From contig NZ_JAFEVL010000048.1 of NCBI RefSeq assembly GCF_016901135.1, positions 124,001 to 188,000 on the forward strand: a DNA stretch of 64,000 bases, given 5' to 3'. Positions 27,061 to 35,111 of this stretch are shown here, piece after piece (the first letter of the stretch is position 1; each line of letters begins with the position of its first letter). The DNA comes from Martinezella lusitana. GTDB taxonomy: Bacteria > Pseudomonadota > Alphaproteobacteria > Rhizobiales > Rhizobiaceae. The notes beneath the pieces were generated by a model, which saw only the letters and a list, made by a program, of their open reading frames with translations, was not told the origin of the DNA and did not search any database. Position numbers and translations under genes: made by a program.

Positions 27061-29343
27061 ATGATGGGAATGATGCAGGACGAGGTGTCGCCGGCGGCGA
27101 GCGACGAGGCGGTTGTCAGAGTAACGGACCGTCGTGCCTCCTTCGCTCTACCTGGCCTGATCTTGGCCGGCGGCGCGCTGCTGTGTGCGATTGCGACCCT
27201 GTTGATGCTTCTCGGACTGACACCCGTAGCCCCAACCTCCTCCGTCGTCTTCACGTCGGTTGTAATCAACGGCATGTTTGTTCTGGGGTTGATTGCGCTG
27301 ATCGCGCGGGAGGTTGCGCGTCTGGTAAAGGCACGCAGCCGCGGTCGTGCTGCGGCTCGCCTCCACATCCGTATCGTCGCCCTCTTTTCGATCGTGGCGA
27401 TCACGCCGGCCATTCTCGTCGCCATCGTGGCCAGTTTGACGCTCAATGTCGGTCTTGACCGCTGGTTCGGGGTACGCACCCAGCAGATCATCAGCTCGTC
27501 GCAGAATGTGGCGCAAGCCTATCTGATGGAAAATGCGAGCTATTTGCAGGGGCAGACCGTCTCGATGGCGAATGACCTGGAGCGCAACCGTTCGCTCTAC
27601 AGTCTGGATCGCACCGGCTTTGCCGATCTGATGACCCGTCAGGCTCGAGGCCGCGGCTTGCTCGGCGCCTTCCTCGTGCGTCGCGACGGCAGCGCCATCG
27701 TCCAGGCCGAAATCAAGACCGAGCGTCCGCTGCCGGCAATTCCGAAGGATGCGCTCGATTCCTCGGCTAACGGCCAGCCGACACTCATTCCGCCCGGTGT
27801 CACGAACCTCGTCGGCGCGGTCATCAAGCTCGATGAGATTCCCGGCTCGTTCCTTTATACCGTGCGGGCCGTCGATCCGCGCGTCATGAACGCGATGCGC
27901 ATGGTGGAAGACAACACCGCCGAATACAAGGCGATGGAAGAGGGGCGTATGTCCCTGCAGGTCGCTTTTGCCGTTCTCTACATCGGCTTTGCTCTCATTG
28001 TGCTTTTGGCTGCCATCTGGACCGCCATTGCGATCGCCGACCGTATCGTGCGGCCGATCCGCCTCTTGATCAGCGCTGCTGATAACGTCGCTTCGGGCAA
28101 TATGAACGTGCTGGTTCCAGTGCGTTCGGCCGATGGTGACGTCGGCAGCCTGTCGCGCACCTTCAACAAGATGATCTCTGAAATCCGCACCCAGCGCGAC
28201 GAGATCCTCGAAGCCAAGGATGAGGTGGACGACCGCCGCCGCTTCATTGAGGCCGTATTGTCGGGCGTGACGGCGGCCGTGATCGGCGTCGAGCACGACC
28301 GTCGCATCACCATCGTCAACACCTCGGCTGAAGATCTGCTGACGCTGACGAGCGATGAATTGGTCGGCAGGAGCCTGGTAGAAATTGCCCCGGAGGTCGA
28401 TCAGGTCGTGACCGAGGCAACGACGCGCCATCGCAGTGACTTCCGCAAGCAGATCAGCCTCGTGAGGGGTGGGACGGTGCGCACGCTGAGCGTCCAGGTG
28501 ACGCGAGAGGAATCGCGCGACGCGAACGAATCCTATGTCATTACACTCGACGACATCACCGATCTGGTCATAGCGCAACGGTCGACCGCCTGGGCTGACG
28601 TGGCGCGTCGCATTGCCCACGAGATCAAGAATCCGCTGACGCCGATCCAGCTCTCCGCCGAGCGCATTCGCCGCCGTTTCGGAAAGAATATCGCCGAGGC
28701 CGATCGTCCGGTTTTCGATCAGTGCACGGATACGATCATCCGGCAGGTCGGCGATATCGGCCGCATGGTCGACGAGTTCTCTTCCTTTGCCCGCATGCCC
28801 AAACCGACGATGGAGCCGAGCGACCTGCGCGACGTTCTGCGCGATGCGGTGTTCCTGCGCGAAATGGGCAACAGCCACGTCAAATTCGAGCGTGAATTGG
28901 GCGATGAGCGGCTGGAAGGCATGTTCGATACGCGAATGCTCGGCCAGGCCTTCGGCAATCTTATCAAAAACGCCGTTGAGGCGATCGAGGGCGTGCCGAG
29001 CGACGAAGCGCGCGAGCAGCCGAAGATCCTGGTGCGTGCCTCTCTGGATCCGGAGCGCGATCGCTTTACCGTCGATGTCATCGACAATGGCCGTGGCCTG
29101 CCGGTGGAGAACCGGCACAGCATTCTCGAACCGTATATGACGATGCGTGAGAAGGGCACTGGCCTTGGGCTCGCGATCGTCAAGAAGATCATTGAAGACC
29201 ATGGTGGGCAGATCGAACTCCACGACGCTCCCGCCGAATTCGACCAGGGCAAAGGGGCCATGATCCGCGTGCATCTGCCACGCCGTGAGCAGGCCGCCGT
29301 CGCCCAGACAGCAAGTGACAAGGAAAGTGTTTATGGCATCTGA
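27061..29343 (+). CDS. ntrY: membrane sensor histidine kinase NtrY
   Basis: Sensor of the NtrY-NtrX system, linked in rhizobia and Azorhizobium to nitrogen metabolism. About 760 residues: three hydrophobic N-terminal segments, a periplasmic region, another membrane span (near VAFAVLYIGFALIVLLAAIW), HAMP, PAS, then the kinase core with RIAHEIKNPLTPIQLSAERI (phospho-His), NLIKNAVEAIEG, DNGRGLP and GTGLGLAIV. Start uncertain: in-frame TTG 27049, GTG 27055 and ATGs at 27061, 27064, 27070 and 27073; the GTGGAG at 27055-27060 best suits 27070. Confidence 0.95.
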   Translation: MMGMMQDEVSPAASDEAVVRVTDRRASFALPGLILAGGALLCAIATLLMLLGLTPVAPTSSVVFTSVVINGMFVLGLIALIAREVARLVKARSRGRAAARLHIRIVALFSIVAITPAILVAIVASLTLNVGLDRWFGVRTQQIISSSQNVAQAYLMENASYLQGQTVSMANDLERNRSLYSLDRTGFADLMTRQARGRGLLGAFLVRRDGSAIVQAEIKTERPLPAIPKDALDSSANGQPTLIPPGVTNLVGAVIKLDEIPGSFLYTVRAVDPRVMNAMRMVEDNTAEYKAMEEGRMSLQVAFAVLYIGFALIVLLAAIWTAIAIADRIVRPIRLLISAADNVASGNMNVLVPVRSADGDVGSLSRTFNKMISEIRTQRDEILEAKDEVDDRRRFIEAVLSGVTAAVIGVEHDRRITIVNTSAEDLLTLTSDELVGRSLVEIAPEVDQVVTEATTRHRSDFRKQISLVRGGTVRTLSVQVTREESRDANESYVITLDDITDLVIAQRSTAWADVARRIAHEIKNPLTPIQLSAERIRRRFGKNIAEADRPVFDQCTDTIIRQVGDIGRMVDEFSSFARMPKPTMEPSDLRDVLRDAVFLREMGNSHVKFERELGDERLEGMFDTRMLGQAFGNLIKNAVEAIEGVPSDEAREQPKILVRASLDPERDRFTVDVIDNGRGLPVENRHSILEPYMTMREKGTGLGLAIVKKIIEDHGGQIELHDAPAEFDQGKGAMIRVHLPRREQAAVAQTASDKESVYGI

Positions 29344-30697
29344 TATTCTCGTAGTCGACGACGAGGAAGATATTCGCGAAATCGTTTCGGGAATTCTTTC
29401 GGATGAGGGCCACGAAACCCGCACCGCGCATGACAGCGACAGTGCGCTCGCGGCGATCTCCGATCGAGCGCCGCGACTGATCTTCCTCGATATCTGGATG
29501 CAGGGCAGCAAGCTCGACGGTCTGGCATTGCTGGATGAGATCAAGGCGCGCCATCCCGATCTGCCCATCGTCATGATCTCCGGCCACGGCAATATCGAGA
29601 CGGCCGTGTCCGCCATCAAGCGAGGCGCGTTCGACTTCATTGAAAAGCCGTTCAAGGCCGATCGCCTGATCCTGATCGCGGAACGCGCGCTGGAAAACTC
29701 CAAGCTGAAGCGCGAAGTCTCGGAGTTGAAGCGCCGCACGGGCGATGCTGTCGAGCTCATCGGCACCTCGGTCGCCGTCTCGCAGCTTCGCCAGACCATC
29801 GACAAGGTGGCGCCGACCAACAGCCGCGTGATGATCTTCGGCCCCTCCGGTTCCGGCAAGGAACTCGTGGCCCGCATGATCCACAAGAAGTCGGCACGCT
29901 CCGGCGGTCCTTTCGTGGCGTTGAACGCGGCGACGATCACGCCGGAGCGGATGGAAATCGCCCTCTTCGGCACGGAAGGCTCTCCGGGGCAGGCGCGCAA
30001 GATCGGCGCTCTGGAAGAGGCGCATCGCGGCATCCTCTATCTCGATGAAGTCGGCGAAATGCCGCGCGAGACGCAGAACAAGATCCTGCGCGTGCTGGTC
30101 GATCAACAGTTCGAGCGCGTCGGCGGCTCGAAGCGGGTGAAGGTGGATGTGCGCATCATCTCGTCCACGGCCTATAATCTCGAAAGCCGGATTGCCGAGG
30201 GCCTGTTCCGCGAAGACCTTTATCATCGCCTGGCTGTCGTGCCGGTGCGCGTTCCGGCGCTTGCCGAGCGGCGTGAGGATATAACCTTCCTCGTCGATCA
30301 GTTGATGCGGCAGATTTCCGAGCAGGCCGGTATCCGCCCGCGACGGATCGGCGATGACGCCATGGCGGTGCTGCAGGCGCACGACTGGCCCGGCAATATC
30401 CGCCAGCTGCGCAACAATATCGAGCGGCTGATGATTCTGGCGCGCACCGATGGAGCCGATACGCCGATCACCGCCGAAATGCTGCCGACCGATCTCGGCG
30501 ACATGCTGCCGAAGGTATCCGCCAAGAATGACTATCACATCATGACGCTGCCGCTGCGCGAGGCCCGCGAGATGTTCGAGCGCGACTACCTGATCGCGCA
30601 GATCAACCGTTTCGGCGGCAATATCTCCCGCACGGCGGAATTCGTCGGCATGGAGCGCTCTGCGCTGCATCGCAAGCTGAAATCGCTGGGTGTCTGA
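29333..30697 (+). CDS. ntrX: response regulator NtrX
   Basis: Partner of NtrY. In 454 residues: receiver (1-120, phospho-acceptor D53, EKPFKADRL), an AAA+ domain with Walker A GPSGSGKE and LYLDEVGEMP, and a Fis-type helix-turn-helix (TAEFVGMERSALHRKLKSL). The position of GAFTGA is taken by the EGSPGQ stretch, so contact with sigma54 as in NtrC is unlikely. ATG at 29333 follows AAGGAAAG and overlaps ntrY by 11 bases; the frame upstream of it lies within ntrY. Confidence 0.96.
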   Translation: MASDILVVDDEEDIREIVSGILSDEGHETRTAHDSDSALAAISDRAPRLIFLDIWMQGSKLDGLALLDEIKARHPDLPIVMISGHGNIETAVSAIKRGAFDFIEKPFKADRLILIAERALENSKLKREVSELKRRTGDAVELIGTSVAVSQLRQTIDKVAPTNSRVMIFGPSGSGKELVARMIHKKSARSGGPFVALNAATITPERMEIALFGTEGSPGQARKIGALEEAHRGILYLDEVGEMPRETQNKILRVLVDQQFERVGGSKRVKVDVRIISSTAYNLESRIAEGLFREDLYHRLAVVPVRVPALAERREDITFLVDQLMRQISEQAGIRPRRIGDDAMAVLQAHDWPGNIRQLRNNIERLMILARTDGADTPITAEMLPTDLGDMLPKVSAKNDYHIMTLPLREAREMFERDYLIAQINRFGGNISRTAEFVGMERSALHRKLKSLGV

Positions 30698-30732
30698 CCC
30701 CTGGCGCAACGCTCCCATAGTCCGGAATTCCT

Positions 30733-31596
30733 ATGCCAAGAATAGCTTATGTGAACGGTCGGTACGTCCAGCATAGCGATGCCGTGGTGCATATCGAGGA
30801 TCGCGGCTATCAGTTCGCCGATGGCGTCTATGAAGTTTGTGAGGTTCGTCATGGCCTGATCGTCGATCTGACGCGCCATCTCGATCGCCTCAACCGTTCG
30901 CTGAGCGAGCTGCGCATCGCCTGGCCCATGACGCGTGCGGCGCTGATCCTCGTGATTCGCGAGACCTTGCGCCGCAACCACGTCCGCAACGGCCTGTTCT
31001 ACCTGCAGATCACACGCGGCGTTGCCCGGCGCGATCATGTTTTTCCGGCCGACGGCACGCCTTCTTCCATCGTCGTCACCGCCAAGAGTACCGATCAATC
31101 CCTCATCGCCAAGAAGAACGCCAACGGCATCAAGGCGATCACCGTCCGCGACAATCGCTGGGACCGGGTCGATATAAAGTCGGTCGGCCTCTTGCCGAAC
31201 GCTCTGGCCCGCCAGCAGGCAAAGGAGGCAGGGGCGCAGGAGGCGATCTATATCGACCATAACGGCATGGTGAAGGAGGGGGCGGCTACCAACGTCTGGA
31301 TCGTCGATCACGACGGAAATCTCGTCACGCGCCCAGCCGAGCACGGCATTCTGCGCGGCATTACGCGCACGACTCTGATGGATGTTGCAGCCAAGCTCGG
31401 AGTGACGATTATCGAGCGTTTCTTCTCGGTGGAGGAGATGATGGCGGCCCGCGAAGTGTTCATCACGGCGGCGACAAGCATATGTTTTCCGGTCGTTTCG
31501 ATCGATGGGGAAACGATTGCCAACGGCCATCCGGGCAGCATGTCACAGAAAATTCGTGAAGCCTTTTTCGACGTTGCGGAAAAGACTGCGATTTGA
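30733..31596 (+). CDS. dat: D-amino-acid aminotransferase (class IV PLP enzyme)
   Basis: Fold-type IV transaminase of 287 residues; likely interconverts D-alanine/D-glutamate and keto acids. Visible: the N-terminal DRGYQFADGVYEVCEV, the PLP lysine in VDIKSVGLLPNALARQQA and the cofactor-phosphate loop EGAATNVWIV. Branched-chain or ADC lyase activity cannot be excluded by sequence reading alone, but the position between ntrX and hfq and the RGY.F.DGVYE pattern favour D-amino-acid transaminase. Confidence 0.88.
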   Translation: MPRIAYVNGRYVQHSDAVVHIEDRGYQFADGVYEVCEVRHGLIVDLTRHLDRLNRSLSELRIAWPMTRAALILVIRETLRRNHVRNGLFYLQITRGVARRDHVFPADGTPSSIVVTAKSTDQSLIAKKNANGIKAITVRDNRWDRVDIKSVGLLPNALARQQAKEAGAQEAIYIDHNGMVKEGAATNVWIVDHDGNLVTRPAEHGILRGITRTTLMDVAAKLGVTIIERFFSVEEMMAAREVFITAATSICFPVVSIDGETIANGHPGSMSQKIREAFFDVAEKTAI

Positions 31597-31613
31597 TACC
31601 AACATTCGCTGGG

Positions 31614-31660
31614 AGGAGAAAATGAGGGTATCTCCTGTCCGGGACCTCTCTATATCATGA
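31614..31660 (+). other. 12-codon leader ORF with hairpin-sequestered ribosome site, upstream of hfq (candidate)
   Basis: ATG 31622 to TGA 31658-31660 encodes MRVSPVRDLSIS. GGAGG lies 5 bases before the ATG. AGGAGA (31614-31619) and TCTCCT (31631-31636) form a perfect 6-base stem whose 11-base loop contains the start codon. It ends 43 bases before the hfq ATG. Could regulate hfq translation, or be chance. Confidence 0.35.
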
Positions 31661-31703
31661 CATGTCACCGGCTTAGGTCGGCAAAAAAGAAAGAAGCGGC
31701 GCG

Positions 31704-31946
31704 ATGGCGGAACGTTCTCAAAACTTGCAGGACTTATTTCTCAATACTGTTCGCAAGCAAAAGATCTCACTGACAATTTTCTTGATTAACGGCGTGAAGC
31801 TGACAGGTGTCGTTACCTCATTCGACAATTTCTGCGTCCTGCTCCGCCGTGATGGCCATTCGCAGCTCGTCTACAAGCATGCGATCTCGACGATCATGCC
31901 GGGTCAGCCGATGCAGATGTTCGAGAGCGAAGAAGCCGCATCCTAA
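31704..31946 (+). CDS. hfq: RNA chaperone Hfq
   Basis: Sm-like hexameric protein that brings small RNAs and mRNAs together; in rhizobia it affects nitrogen fixation genes and many transporters. At 80 residues it has the Sm1 region ([20 protein letters not shown]) and Sm2 [10 protein letters not shown], with the short acidic C-terminal tail usual in alphaproteobacteria. Sits before hflX as in many proteobacteria. Confidence 0.97.
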
Positions 31947-32024
31947 CTGGGATTTTCCACTATCACGACACGCGATACCAAAAACGATTCCCTCATTCCG
32001 GAGTCCGTAAAGCACCGGGATGAC

Positions 32025-33359
32025 ATGCGGGCTGTCGTGGTCGTGCCTGTGCTGAAGCAGGCTCGCGCGTCGCGCTCTGCTCAGGCTGACGGCGCCATCT
32101 CGATTTCGCGTCCGCCCGAGAGCCGGCTGGAAGAGGCCAAGGGTCTTGCCCTGGCAATCGATCTCGAGGTGGTCAACGGTTCCATCGTTCCGATCAACGA
32201 TCCCAGGCCGGCGACTTTGCTTGGCACCGGCAAGATAGAGGAAATCCTCGCGCTGCTCGATGAATTCAATGCCGGGCTTGTCATCGTCGATCATCCGTTG
32301 ACGCCAGTGCAGCAGCGCAATCTCGAAAGGGCATGGAACGCCAAGGTCATCGACCGTACCGGCCTCATCCTCGAAATCTTCGGCCGCCGCGCTTCCACCA
32401 AGGAAGGCACGCTGCAGGTCGAACTTGCGCATCTGAACTATCAGAAGGGCCGGTTGGTTCGAAGCTGGACCCACCTTGAACGCCAGCGCGGCGGTGCCGG
32501 CTTCATGGGCGGCCCCGGCGAAACCCAGATCGAAGCCGACCGGCGCCAGCTGCAGGAGCGGATTATCCGGCTGGAGCGCGAGCTTGAACAGGTGGTGCGC
32601 ACCCGCCAGCTACATCGCGCTAAGCGCCGGAAGGTGCCGCATCCAATCGTCGCGCTGGTCGGTTACACCAACGCCGGCAAGTCGACGCTGTTCAACCGCA
32701 TTACCGGTGCCGGCGTTTTGGCCGAGGACATGCTGTTTGCGACACTTGATCCGACGCTGCGCCGCATGAAGCTGCCGCATGGCCGCACTGTCATTCTCTC
32801 CGACACCGTCGGCTTTATCTCCGACCTGCCGACCCATCTGGTGGCCGCCTTCCGCGCGACGCTGGAAGAGGTTCTGGAAGCCGATTTAATCCTGCATGTG
32901 CGCGATCTCTCGGATGACGACAATCAGGTCCAGAGTGCGGATGTCATGCGCATCCTCGGGGATCTCGGCATCGGCGAGGCCGAAGGCGCCGAGCGCATCC
33001 TCGAAGTCTGGAACAAGATCGATCGCCTGGAGCCGGAGGCGCATGACGCCATCCTGCAGAAGGCATCGACTGCCGAAAACGTCATCGCCGTCTCGGCGAA
33101 AAACGGCGAGGGCGTCGATCGTCTGATGGACGAAATCAGCCGGCGCCTTTCCGGTGTGCTGACGGAGACGACGATCACGCTACCGGTGGAAAAGTTGGCG
33201 CTGCTGCCCTGGCTCTACAGTCACGCCATCGTCGATAGCCGCGCGGACAATGAGGACGGCACGGTGACGCTCGACGTTCGCCTTACGGAGTCCGAGTCGG
33301 TGGAATTGGAGCGGCGCGTCGGCAATGGACCGAAGCCGCAACGCGAGGATTGGGAATAG
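32025..33359 (+). CDS. hflX: GTPase HflX
   Basis: Ribosome-associated GTPase that splits stalled ribosomes. The 444 residues include the N-terminal HflX domain (NDPRPATLLGTGKIEEI), a coiled coil, the glycine-rich GGAGFMGGPGETQIEADRRQ, and the G domain with G1 GYTNAGKSTLFN, G3 DTVGF and G4 NKID. The true start may lie further upstream, since the frame is open back into the hfq 3' region, but no ATG or GTG is available there; the ATG at 32025 is the first standard codon. Confidence 0.94.
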   Translation: MRAVVVVPVLKQARASRSAQADGAISISRPPESRLEEAKGLALAIDLEVVNGSIVPINDPRPATLLGTGKIEEILALLDEFNAGLVIVDHPLTPVQQRNLERAWNAKVIDRTGLILEIFGRRASTKEGTLQVELAHLNYQKGRLVRSWTHLERQRGGAGFMGGPGETQIEADRRQLQERIIRLERELEQVVRTRQLHRAKRRKVPHPIVALVGYTNAGKSTLFNRITGAGVLAEDMLFATLDPTLRRMKLPHGRTVILSDTVGFISDLPTHLVAAFRATLEEVLEADLILHVRDLSDDDNQVQSADVMRILGDLGIGEAEGAERILEVWNKIDRLEPEAHDAILQKASTAENVIAVSAKNGEGVDRLMDEISRRLSGVLTETTITLPVEKLALLPWLYSHAIVDSRADNEDGTVTLDVRLTESESVELERRVGNGPKPQREDWE

Positions 33360-33365
33360 GCTAGG

Positions 33366-34214
33366 TTACGCCTGTTCCGCGCCGCCGAGCTGCCGTTCGA
33401 TGGCCTTTGCCGCCTGCCAGATCTCTTCCATTCGCTCCAGCGACGCGCCTTCCAGTGTCTCGCCTTCGGCTGCAAGCGTCGTCTCGATATGATGGAAACG
33501 GCGGCGGAACTTGGTGTTCGTGCCGCGCAGTGCCTGTTCCGGATCGGTTTTCACGTGCCGGCCGATGTTGACGACGGCAAAGATCAGGTCGCCGAGTTCG
33601 TCGCTGACCTTGGCCTTGTCACCGCTTGCAAGTGCGGCACGCAACTCGCCGATCTCCTCCTCGATCTTGTCGAGTATCGGCTCCGGCGCCGACCAGTCGA
33701 AGCCGACATGGGCGGCGCGCTCCTGCAATTTCAGGGCTTCCGTCAGGGCTGGGAACGTCCGCTGTACCGAGCCCAGGAAACCTGCTTTGAAATCCTCAGT
33801 CATGCCGTTTCTGGCGCGGCGTTCGGCGCGCTCGCGCTTTTCTTCGGCCTTGATCCGATCCCATTGCAGCGTGACCGCATCCTCCGTATTGGCATCGGAT
33901 ACTGCGAAGACATGCGGATGGCGGCGGATCATTTTACGGGTGATGGCATGCACGACATCGCCGAAGGCAAATGCGCCGGCCTCCTCGGCCATGCGGGCAT
34001 GGAAGACGACCTGCAGCAGCAGGTCGCCGAGCTCGTCGCAGAGATCGTCCATATCCTTGCGCTCGATCGCATCGGCAACCTCAAAGGCTTCCTCGATCGT
34101 GTAGGGCTTGATGGTTTCGAAGGTCTGGACGATATCCCAGGGGCAGCCGCTTTCGGGATTTCGCAGTGCCGCCATGATATCGATCAGGCTGCTTATGTCT
34201 CGCGACGCTTCCAT
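33366..34214 (-). CDS. mazG: nucleoside triphosphate pyrophosphohydrolase MazG
   Basis: All-alpha NTP pyrophosphatase that clears excess or non-canonical NTPs. From the ATG at 34214 the protein has 282 residues and the two tandem MazG domains of the long type: EEAFEVADAIERKDMDDLCDE with the acidic metal ligands, and a second EEEIGELRAAL with DELGDLIFAVVN. A longer frame to 34298 adds a non-conserved N-terminus. Convergent with hflX with only six bases between stops. The deaminase gene lies 22 bases upstream on the same strand. Confidence 0.94.
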   Translation of the reverse strand: MEASRDISSLIDIMAALRNPESGCPWDIVQTFETIKPYTIEEAFEVADAIERKDMDDLCDELGDLLLQVVFHARMAEEAGAFAFGDVVHAITRKMIRRHPHVFAVSDANTEDAVTLQWDRIKAEEKRERAERRARNGMTEDFKAGFLGSVQRTFPALTEALKLQERAAHVGFDWSAPEPILDKIEEEIGELRAALASGDKAKVSDELGDLIFAVVNIGRHVKTDPEQALRGTNTKFRRRFHHIETTLAAEGETLEGASLERMEEIWQAAKAIERQLGGAEQA

Positions 34215-34236
34215 CGTGGTCTCGGGTCCTGCAGGA

Positions 34237-34824
34237 TTAATTGAGGGGAATGTCGTTGTCGCTCTTGGAAGCCTGATAATTGTCGGACAATCCAGCATAG
34301 GCTTGCTTGATGCGCGCCGTCTGCCCCTTCAGCTGCGCTTTTCGTGGATCCGCTTCCGTCTCAACCAGGTCGGCGATGGCAAAGCTGTTCCAGAAGGCGT
34401 TGTGCCGGCGATACCCGCCCGGCTCCAGACCGAAGACCTCCTTGAGGATCTTCAGGTCATGCGGGATCGCGAAGGCGTCCCGGGAATCCTCGTGGCTGAA
34501 GAAGTAGTAGTAGTTGTCGAAGCCGGCCCAGGTGATCGCCGACATGCACATGGTGCAGGGTTCATGAGTCGACAGGAAGATCAGCTCCTTGGTCGCAGGC
34601 TTCTCGCCGAGTTCGTAGAAGCGCGTAAGGGCATGAACTTCGCCATGCCAGAGCGGATTTTCCAGTTCGTTGTTCGTCTCGGCGATCACAAGCGAAAGGT
34701 CGGATTTGCGCAGGATGGCGGCGCCGAAGACCTTGTTGCCGGCAGCAACACCCTCTCGCGTCAGCGGCAGGATATCGTGCTCCACGACGTCGAGAAGGCG
34801 GGCTGCAATGGTGTTGTCCGACAA
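34237..34824 (-). CDS. nucleoside deaminase (cytidine/deoxycytidylate deaminase fold)
   Basis: Zinc deaminase with HGE-VHAL (His ligand, catalytic Glu) and HEPCTMC (two Cys ligands) about 28 residues later, matching the family signature. Substrate unclear: guanine, cytosine or a modified nucleoside. TTG at 34824 is chosen as start because GGAG lies 7 bases before it and the 195-residue product has normal length; an ATG at 34941 adds 39 residues that look non-coding. Probably co-transcribed with mazG, suggesting nucleotide-pool clean-up. Confidence 0.82.
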   Translation of the reverse strand: MSDNTIAARLLDVVEHDILPLTREGVAAGNKVFGAAILRKSDLSLVIAETNNELENPLWHGEVHALTRFYELGEKPATKELIFLSTHEPCTMCMSAITWAGFDNYYYFFSHEDSRDAFAIPHDLKILKEVFGLEPGGYRRHNAFWNSFAIADLVETEADPRKAQLKGQTARIKQAYAGLSDNYQASKSDNDIPLN

Positions 34825-34994
34825 GGAGATGCTCCGAAAAATTTCGTCCAGTCTAGCGGGATTGCCGATCCGGCGGAATGCGCAAATGACGTATGGACAG
34901 GGTTTGCCACAGGCAATAAAACTGCCGTAGGCGCCGATCAATCATAAAAGTCTATAGATTTCCTGTATTTATCGCAAATTTCTCGTCTGGTGAG

Positions 34995-35026
34995 TTTTGC
35001 TCAAATCCCTGTCATGTCGAGCAAAA
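34995..35026. promoter_or_regulatory. inverted repeat upstream of cysG
   Basis: TTTTGCTC-N16-GAGCAAAA, perfect 8-base arms, in the divergent gap between the deaminase and cysG. Arm centres are about 24 bases apart, suitable for a dimeric regulator. Target could be the siroheme/sulfite operon. No T tract follows, so a terminator is unlikely. Confidence 0.4.
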
Positions 35027-35111
35027 GAATACGGACTCGCCAAGGCATTAGAATTTCTGTTTCTTCAATCTCTTGGCCGTAGGGGCGATATTCGGCAAAT
35101 CTCGAATTGGA

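Noticed and set aside
27148..30033. A 961-codon antisense frame across ntrY and ntrX
   Set aside because: Mirror frame of GC-rich coding DNA. The sense frames encode recognisable kinase and AAA+ motifs, while the antisense translation shows no family pattern.
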